Shown one piece after another: positions 12,297-13,295 of a stretch of DNA of 13,295 nucleotides. Origin of the DNA: Deltaproteobacteria bacterium (GTDB taxonomy: Bacteria; Desulfobacterota; DSM-4660; Desulfatiglandales; Desulfatiglandaceae); the NCBI GenBank assembly GCA_019313765.1, contig JAFDAP010000010.1, positions 1-13,295 on the forward strand. The letters are read 5' to 3'. The translations under genes were made by a program, and so were the position numbers. The notes under the pieces were generated by a model, which worked only from the letters and a program-made list of their open reading frames with translations, had not been told where the DNA came from and ran no database searches. The first letter of the stretch is position 1. Each line of letters starts with the position of its first letter.

Positions 12297-12899
12297 TTGG
12301 CAATTACTACTACACAGATAAAGGAATTAAGAGAAAAAACCGGTGTCGGCATCATGGACTGTAAGGCGGCCCTTAATGAAAGCAGTGGAGACATTGAAAA
12401 GGCCATTGAATATTTAAGGAAAAAGGGGATTGCAACCGCCAAAAAGAGAGGGGGCCGAGTCACATCACAAGGCCAGGTACAGTCTTATATCCATGCCGGA
12501 GGCAAAATAGGGGTCCTTGTGGAGGTCAATTGTGAAACCGACTTTTCAGGCAAGACAGAAGATTTTACGGCTTTCGTAAAGGATTTGGCCATGCAGATTG
12601 CAGCGACCAATCCCATTGCCGTCGATCGAGAAGGGGTCCCGGAAGATACCCTCCTAAAGGAAAAGGATATTTACGCCACCCAGGCAAGAGATTCGGGCAA
12701 GCCTGACAATATTATAGACAAAATTGTTGACGGAAAGCTCAAAAAATTTTTTTCAGAGGCATGTCTCTTGGAGCAACCCTTTGTCAAAAACCCGGACATC
12801 ACGGTCCGGGATTTGTTGAATGATCTAATGGCCAAAACAGGCGAAAACATTATGGTCAGGCGATTCGCCCGGTTTCAATTGGGAGATTCAGATGCCTGA
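12297..12899 (+). CDS. tsf: Elongation factor Ts
   Basis: A 200-residue nucleotide-exchange factor for EF-Tu. The N-terminal UBA-like domain (TTTQIKELREKTGVGIMDCKAALNE, residues 4-28) and the segment AIEYLRKKGIATAKKR are typical. The EF-Tu contact region reads CETDFSGKTEDF (79-90): the key Asp82-Phe83 are kept, but the usual Val-Ala or Val-Ser after them is Ser-Gly. At 200 residues it is a short-form Ts, missing most of the second core subdomain of the E. coli protein (about 283 residues); short forms are known in other bacteria. The start is TTG at 12297, chosen because MAITTTQI is the family start. Its last 8 nt overlap pyrH. Confidence 0.95.
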   Translation: MAITTTQIKELREKTGVGIMDCKAALNESSGDIEKAIEYLRKKGIATAKKRGGRVTSQGQVQSYIHAGGKIGVLVEVNCETDFSGKTEDFTAFVKDLAMQIAATNPIAVDREGVPEDTLLKEKDIYATQARDSGKPDNIIDKIVDGKLKKFFSEACLLEQPFVKNPDITVRDLLNDLMAKTGENIMVRRFARFQLGDSDA

Positions 12900-13295
12900 T
12901 ATCCGCCCCCGTTTCAAGCGGATACTGCTGAAATTGAGCGGGGAGGCCCTTATGGGGGATCAATCCTTTGGTATTGATTCCAAGGTACTTGAAAGCGTGG
13001 CCGCTGAAATATCAGACATCCATAAGCTTGGCGTTGAAGTGGGTATTGTCATCGGGGGTGGAAATATATTCAGGGGACTTCAATCGGATGCCTTCGGCGT
13101 GGGACGCGTTGCAGGTGACCACATGGGCATGTTGGCAACCGTCATAAATACCATTGCATTAGGTGAGGCACTTGGAAAGAATGGATGCAAAACAAGGATC
13201 ATGACCGCCATTGACATGATTAAAATTGCCGAACCTTACGTAAGGGAGCGGGCGGTCAGCCACCTTTCAAAAAACTCCATCGTCCTTTTTGGGGC
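12892..13295 (+). CDS. pyrH: UMP kinase, cut by the window edge
   Basis: The first 134 residues of bacterial UMP kinase, which phosphorylates UMP to UDP in pyrimidine synthesis. Visible markers: KRILLKLSGEALMG near the N-terminus, the glycine-rich VIGGGNIFRG, GDHMGMLATVINTIALGEAL, and IAEPYVRERAVSHL. The start at 12892 overlaps the end of tsf by 8 nt and uses a GGGAG inside tsf, 6 nt upstream, so the two genes are translationally coupled. The reading frame is open to the window end; the rest of the protein lies outside. Confidence 0.96.
   Translation, partial: MPDIRPRFKRILLKLSGEALMGDQSFGIDSKVLESVAAEISDIHKLGVEVGIVIGGGNIFRGLQSDAFGVGRVAGDHMGMLATVINTIALGEALGKNGCKTRIMTAIDMIKIAEPYVRERAVSHLSKNSIVLFG

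Overview
The window looks like chromosomal DNA from an anaerobic deltaproteobacterium in the broad sense (Desulfobacterota). I infer this from the pairing of a branched-chain-amino-acid-type (Liv) ABC transporter with an AMP-forming acyl-CoA ligase inside one operon, from the C-terminal tail of LivF (KHYKRRKRWL), which I recall from that group, and from several families of short dispersed repeats in the gaps. No rRNA, tRNA, CRISPR array, transposase or phage gene is visible.

Positions 1-526 hold no gene but a dense series of hairpins and repeats. From 8696 down to 527, on the minus strand, lies one gene set in the order livG, acyl-CoA ligase, livH, livM, periplasmic binding protein, livF, and a LEA14/WHy-type lipoprotein. 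It encodes every part of a Liv-type importer (two ATPases, two permeases, one binding protein) plus an enzyme that could convert an imported carboxylic acid to its CoA thioester. The substrate cannot be read from sequence. livG and the ligase are 1 nt apart. The later gaps are wider (111, 161, 345, 65 and 38 nt) and several hold repeats, hairpins or possible promoters, so the set may be read as more than one transcript. A likely sigma70 promoter with an overlapping inverted repeat lies upstream of livG.

Next, also on the minus strand, comes a two-gene unit (10378 to 8958): a small charged protein of unknown function, translationally coupled to a dGTPase-like HD phosphohydrolase. It diverges from the housekeeping cluster rpsB-tsf-pyrH on the plus strand (10963 to the window end), which encodes ribosomal protein S2, elongation factor Ts and UMP kinase (cut by the edge). 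A foldback element of about 209 bp with TA flanks, possibly a MITE, sits between the two units. rpsB is preceded by an 11-codon reading frame with its own strong ribosome binding site. The rpsB-tsf gap, usually short, is about 410 bp here and contains an imperfect inverted repeat; part of it recurs at the start of the window.

No protein system in the window is clearly novel. The points most worth following are non-coding: the foldback element, the short reading frame before rpsB, the repeat between rpsB and tsf, and four 9-bp repeats upstream of the binding-protein gene. The operon-level association of Liv transporter, CoA ligase and WHy lipoprotein is also of interest.
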